DNA of 64,000 bases, from assembly GCF_016805305.1 (NCBI RefSeq), contig NZ_JAERQN010000001.1:434001-498000 (forward strand), written 5' to 3'. The notes under the pieces are model-generated. The model was given only the letters and a program-made list of their open reading frames with translations. It searched no databases and had not been told where the DNA came from. Positions 61,071-64,000 of this stretch are shown here, in pieces. The position numbers were made by a program, and so were the translations under genes. The number at the start of each line of letters is the position of its first letter. Positions within the stretch are counted from its first letter, which is position 1. Source of the stretch: Falsiroseomonas ponticola. GTDB lineage: Bacteria; Pseudomonadota; Alphaproteobacteria; Acetobacterales; Acetobacteraceae.

Positions 61071-61532
61071 TCAGCCCCTGGGGCTCGGGCCGCCTCGCAC
61101 CGCCGTTTGGGCAGCGGGCCGGGTCGGAGGGGTTGTGGTAGGTGTTCTTTCCTGGTTCGGCTCGCCTTGGCGATGCCACTCCACCGGAAACGGCTCCATC
61201 AGCCCCGGCAGCGTCATCCCCTCCGGCTGCCGCCCATCCAGGATCGCGTCGACGATGTCCGGCGCCAGCAGCGTGAGTCGGAGCAGGCGCGAGACATAGG
61301 ACGAGTTGATTTTCTCAGCCGCCGCCAGTTCGCTGATCGTGCCGTAACGGCCAGCTTCCATCATTCGCCGCCACCTGAACGCCCGGGCCGCCGCCTTCAC
61401 CAACGTGGTGTCCGAAGCCGATGAGCCCCGGTTCGTGGGGGTGGCAAGTGCGACCATCAGCTTCCGCCCGCCTCGCTGCTTCCGCACCGCCAGCGGCACA
61501 CGGACGGTCAGCATCTGCGCCGCGCCGGTCAC
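61071..61532 (-). CDS. HTH protein of serine-recombinase companion type
   Basis: A 153-aa protein. The core RRMMEAGRYGTISELAAAEK ... INSSYVSRLLRLTLLAPDIV, AILDGRQPEGMTLPGLMEPF matches the small HTH proteins encoded right after large serine recombinases in alphaproteobacterial mobile elements. The tail is Thr/Pro/Arg-rich. The GTG start overlaps the recombinase-remnant stop (GTGA). The inferred role is DNA binding linked to the recombinase. The methyltransferase gene begins 5 bp downstream, so both may share a transcript. Confidence 0.75.
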   Translation of the reverse strand: MTGAAQMLTVRVPLAVRKQRGGRKLMVALATPTNRGSSASDTTLVKAAARAFRWRRMMEAGRYGTISELAAAEKINSSYVSRLLRLTLLAPDIVDAILDGRQPEGMTLPGLMEPFPVEWHRQGEPNQERTPTTTPPTRPAAQTAVRGGPSPRG

Positions 61533-62137
61533 GCTGCGGCCCTCGCCGCTTCGGCCGGCGGCGTCGCCAGGTCCCTCGCCAGGCTGGCCAGCCCTTCCAG
61601 CTTGAGCCGCACGTCGGCGCCGCCCACCCCGATGTCCACTCGGTCGACCAGCAGGCGGATGATGCGCGCCTGCTCCGCGGGGAATAGCTCCTCCCACAGC
61701 GGGTCCAACCGCTCCAGTGCCAGCGGCGCCTCGTCCTCCGTCATGTCCGGCGCCGAGGCCCGTGCCGCGCGCCAGGCGCCGAGCACCACCTCCGGCTGCC
61801 GCAGCAGCCCCCGAACCTGCGCGATGACCGCGCCCTCGATCTCCGCGGCGGAAATGCGCGCGATGGCTGGCCCGTCCGCGGCGCTGCCCTTCAGCACCTA
61901 CTGGCTGACATAGTAGCGGTACTGCTGGCCGCGGCGCCCCCGCGCGTAGGTGGGCGACATGGCGCGCCTGTCGCTGCCGAAGATCAGCCAGCGCGGAAGC
62001 GAAGGCGTCTGGCAGCGCGTGCGGTTGGCGCGGGTCAGCGGGCTGATCGTCAAGAGGGCGTGGGCCGCGTCCCACATTGCCTGTGGGACGACCATGGAAT
62101 GCTCACCGGTGCGCGACACCCCCTTATGCGTCGCCGC
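61529..62137 (-). pseudogene. Serine recombinase remnant (N-terminus lost, internal stop)
   Basis: The C-terminal part of a large serine recombinase. An upstream piece reads KGVSRTGEHSMVVPQAMWDA and then LPRWLIFGSDRRAMSPTYAR, YRYYVSQ. An in-frame TAG follows at about 61900-61902, after which the family's LKGSAADGPAIARISAAEIE and the helical C-terminus continue in the same frame to 61529. The catalytic N-terminal resolvase domain is absent; homology fades at about 62137. It is a decayed recombinase that once mobilised this region or lay next to it. Confidence 0.8.
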
Positions 62138-62479
62138 AGCGAGCAAGGAGCTTACTTATCGCTGTGGCCCAGGCGTCAGCCGCCATTCGCATGGTCACGA
62201 GGCGCGGCGTACGCCCGGACATCTCAACGCAACGGTGTTTGCTGAGCCAACCCATTCTAATCGCTTCCGCGAGCATTCAATTATTGGCAGGCCCGCAGTC
62301 ACCGGCAGCACCGCCTCGCCATTCGTCAAGGAAATATGATGAATCGGGTTGCATGCAGAGTATTTTAACCCCCTTTCCTCTGATGGCAACGGCCACAATA
62401 TGTCGCGCTCGGAATTAATAATCTTGATTAATGCCCGCCACTCATTATTCTAACCTCATCACCAACCACGGAGCGACAA
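62138..62479. other. Gene-free AT-richer region
   Basis: About 340 bp without a supportable gene between the recombinase remnant and the next gene. The composition falls to clearly AT-rich near 62330-62460. It contains the putative promoter of the following two-gene unit. Confidence 0.55.
62414..62451 (+). promoter_or_regulatory. Putative sigma-70 promoter with overlapping ATTAAT repeats
   Basis: TTGATT (62424-62429), 16 bp of spacer and TATTCT (62446-62451) form a plausible -35/-10 pair 29 bp ahead of the ATG at 62480. ATTAAT occurs at 62414-62419 and 62427-62432, flanking and overlapping the -35, and could be an operator. Confidence 0.4.
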
Positions 62480-62782
62480 ATGGCGATATTCTGGACTATT
62501 AAGGAGGGCGAAGGCATTCGGATCGACGGCACCGATATCTGGATGATCAACCGCATAATTGACGGCGGAGGCGCCGCCGAAGTCGCGACGCCCTTCGGAG
62601 ACATTATTATCTTGGAAGAGAACGCCGTATTCCGTGTCGGACCCGGCTTCAGGATGTGGCTGGAGCGGGGCGATCTCGACGGCCACGTTCGTCTCGCGAT
62701 GGAGCACTATGTCCCGCTAATGCACCGGCATCCGCCACGCAACCACAAGATCTCGCAGTCATCAAAGGGGCCCAAGCAATGA
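62480..62782 (+). CDS. Hypothetical protein
   Basis: A 100-aa protein with an alternating hydrophobic, strand-rich N-terminal half (IRIDGTDIWMINRIIDGGGA ... TPFGDIIILEENAVFRVGP) and a basic C-terminal tail. GGAGCG precedes the ATG. I do not recognise a family; the early pattern loosely recalls CsrA-like small beta proteins, but the key residues do not match. Its stop overlaps the next gene (ATGA), forming a two-gene unit. Confidence 0.6.
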   Translation: MAIFWTIKEGEGIRIDGTDIWMINRIIDGGGAAEVATPFGDIIILEENAVFRVGPGFRMWLERGDLDGHVRLAMEHYVPLMHRHPPRNHKISQSSKGPKQ

Positions 62783-63360
62783 CGCCGCGATCAGCCACCA
62801 AGCCGAAGTATACCAGCCTGCCGCCCAGCCGAAGGTTGCGCCTCGAAGTTGATCTCGAATTCGACGGCAGGATCCCATTGCCAGACGGCTTCGTCGCCAC
62901 GGCCTTGGCGGACGCACTGCTGATCATGGACGAGCAGGGCCTTGTGTTTCCAGGCGTCGAATGGCCACGGCACCTGGAGCGGCTTCACGGCTGGTTCGTG
63001 AGGGTCGTCGGCAGTGGCCATCTGGTCAGTGAAGCGTCGGTGCCCGAGCGCTTTATCGAGCAGCGGCGGCAAGACGGCGACGTCTGGCCTCGGGAAAGCT
63101 TGCCTGCGGGTACGCCTGCCGCGCTCAGTGCCGAGATCGACGAGGTTCTCGCGGCCATCGACGACCTTGAGCCGCTGGTGATGGAACATGCTGAGGCCGC
63201 CTGGATCGCTGTGACTCATCTGCGGCACGCTGCTGCACAGTTGGCAACGCCAGGTCAGTCCGTGCAGGCATTGCAAGCCGCTGTAGAGCAAGGTCGGAAA
63301 GCCCTGGCGTCGTCGCATAAACTTGGCGGCGTGCTGTCGGAGCCGCTCCCTCCAACATAG
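62779..63360 (+). CDS. Hypothetical protein
   Basis: A 193-aa protein with no recognised domain. It has an N-terminal strand-helix part (RLRLEVDLEFDGRIPLPDGF, VATALADALLIMDEQGLVFP) and a C-terminal helical part that could form a coiled coil (LSAEIDEVLAAIDDLEPLVM ... LQAAVEQGRKALASSHKLGG). The start overlaps the preceding gene's stop, so it is translationally coupled to it. The pair may be accessory-region cargo. Confidence 0.6.
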   Translation: MTPRSATKPKYTSLPPSRRLRLEVDLEFDGRIPLPDGFVATALADALLIMDEQGLVFPGVEWPRHLERLHGWFVRVVGSGHLVSEASVPERFIEQRRQDGDVWPRESLPAGTPAALSAEIDEVLAAIDDLEPLVMEHAEAAWIAVTHLRHAAAQLATPGQSVQALQAAVEQGRKALASSHKLGGVLSEPLPPT

Positions 63361-63720
63361 CCGGAGCAACCAGCTCTTTCGGCATCAGGCGTAGGCAGCT
63401 CTGTGCCGGTCGTTGCGACGGCAGGGTCTCCAAGTTGCCGGAGCCCGTGCAGGTCATCAACAAGGCGTTGGCCAAGGAGTGCACTTGAGTGCACGCAATG
63501 CAAGGTTGGCAGTGCTTGGCCAACGAGGCGAGCGAGTGGGATCTCCTGAGCTATCTGGAGTGTTTGATCCCATAATTTGATAGTGAACTAACCTCTACAG
63601 CGTTGAAGAAGGCGCCATTGGCTATGTTTGTCACGGCCGCGCGACGCCTCGGCAGGCCGCAGGAGTTGACCCGCTTTCGTGAGCCAACTCCTGCGTAGCA
63701 ACTGGCCGTGCGGCTCCCTG
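63361..63720. other. Gene-free region at right edge of accessory DNA
   Basis: About 360 bp with no supportable gene. It contains a 10-bp inverted repeat near its end and a short TGCACTTGAGTGCA palindrome at about 63479-63492, with no clear promoter. Composition rises back to the GC-rich chromosomal level beyond 63700. Confidence 0.5.
63659..63694. terminator. Inverted repeat, possible bidirectional terminator
   Basis: GCAGGAGTTG (63659-63668) and CAACTCCTGC (63685-63694) form a perfect 10-bp stem around a 16-nt loop with some inner pairing. No T-tract follows. It lies 26 bp beyond the stop of the minus-strand gene at 63721, so it could serve as that gene's 3' hairpin. Confidence 0.45.
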
Positions 63721-64000
63721 TCAGCTGCCCTGTGCCCTCAGGAAGGCTTCGAAGCCAGCCGGGCGGGCAGCATCGCGCGCCAGCGGGCCGCGCGGCCGCT
63801 CGGCCGCCTGGGCGCGAACCAGTTCCTCCGTGGTGCGGATCAGCGCCTCCGCGCTGGCGACACCGCGCTCGTTGCGGGCCACCGCCGCGTCGATGCCGCG
63901 CAGCGCGGCCTCCACCTGGCCCATCACCCCCGCGGTGCGCGCGAGCTCGATCTGCGCGGGCAGGATGGCCAACTGCGCCCGCACCTCGCCACGCGCCACC
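63721..64000 (-). CDS. Hypothetical helical protein (5' end beyond window)
   Basis: The visible 92 residues are Ala/Arg/Glu-rich and probably helical (AQLAILPAQIELARTAGVMG ... IDAAVARNERGVASAEALI ... LVRAQAAERPRG) and end FEAFLRAQGS. The first codons at the window edge include a GTG at 63999, but nothing shows that it is the start, so the gene probably continues outside. Codon use is GC-rich, like the chromosomal genes. The family is not recognised. Confidence 0.5.
   Translation of the reverse strand, partial: VARGEVRAQLAILPAQIELARTAGVMGQVEAALRGIDAAVARNERGVASAEALIRTTEELVRAQAAERPRGPLARDAARPAGFEAFLRAQGS

Overview
The window is very GC-rich chromosomal DNA of an alphaproteobacterium, most likely an Acetobacteraceae member of the Roseomonas type. 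This is inferred from the nusA-ylxR-infB-rbfA-truB-rpsO order, the alphaproteobacterial hprK-rapZ-EIIA-HPr-EI regulatory PTS cluster, a GAAC-N7-GAAC SOS box, and the overall protein flavour. No rRNA or intact tRNA gene is present to prove it.

Layout. 1-7390: translation and RNA-maturation operon ending in a strong intrinsic terminator. 7404-15000: leftward genes for a CsbD stress protein, a coupled run rmuC - CNT nucleoside transporter - PH-like membrane protein - RidA - class III aminotransferase, and an inorganic-carbon module (SbtA-like transporter, PII-like SbtB, beta-carbonic anhydrase). 14928-22012: leftward purH, a GT4 glycosyltransferase, a heparinase II/III-like protein, rpe, an Lrp-type regulator and rsmB. 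22061-28338: an ArnT-like glycosyltransferase and DedA pair, HtpX protease, SdhAF4-like protein, MFS transporter and EAL protein. 28339-33586: an intergenic region with an orphan SOS box, then the leftward regulatory PTS operon. 33745-40126: threonine dehydratase, aldo/keto reductase, a GH19 enzyme translationally coupled to a colicin-immunity-like protein, TrmO and TRAP permeases. 40344-48120: a complex I / hydrogenase-4-like membrane complex (hyfBCEFGI type) whose large subunit lacks the usual Ni-ligand motifs.

48121-63720 is accessory DNA of visibly lower GC and different codon use. Its core is one leftward operon (61065 to 49109): a C5-cytosine DNA methyltransferase; a 64-aa small gene fitted between its neighbours; a P-loop ATPase with a Cys-Cys-CPF motif; a 512-aa protein of unknown fold; a 1948-aa protein with a PD-(D/E)xK-like motif followed by a HerA/FtsK-type ATPase; and an HhH-GPD glycosylase with the tyrosine typical of T:G mismatch (MIG-type) enzymes. 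Every junction overlaps or lies within about 20 bp. By architecture the three middle proteins recall the DptF-DptG-DptH restriction set of phosphorothioation systems, yet no dnd gene is present and a cytosine methyltransferase sits where the modification genes would be. I infer a restriction-modification-like defence system that uses 5-methylcytosine as its self mark, with the glycosylase repairing deaminated 5mC. It is flanked by a decayed serine recombinase with its companion HTH gene on one side, and by a 23-nt match to the 3' end of a tRNA-Ser on the other.
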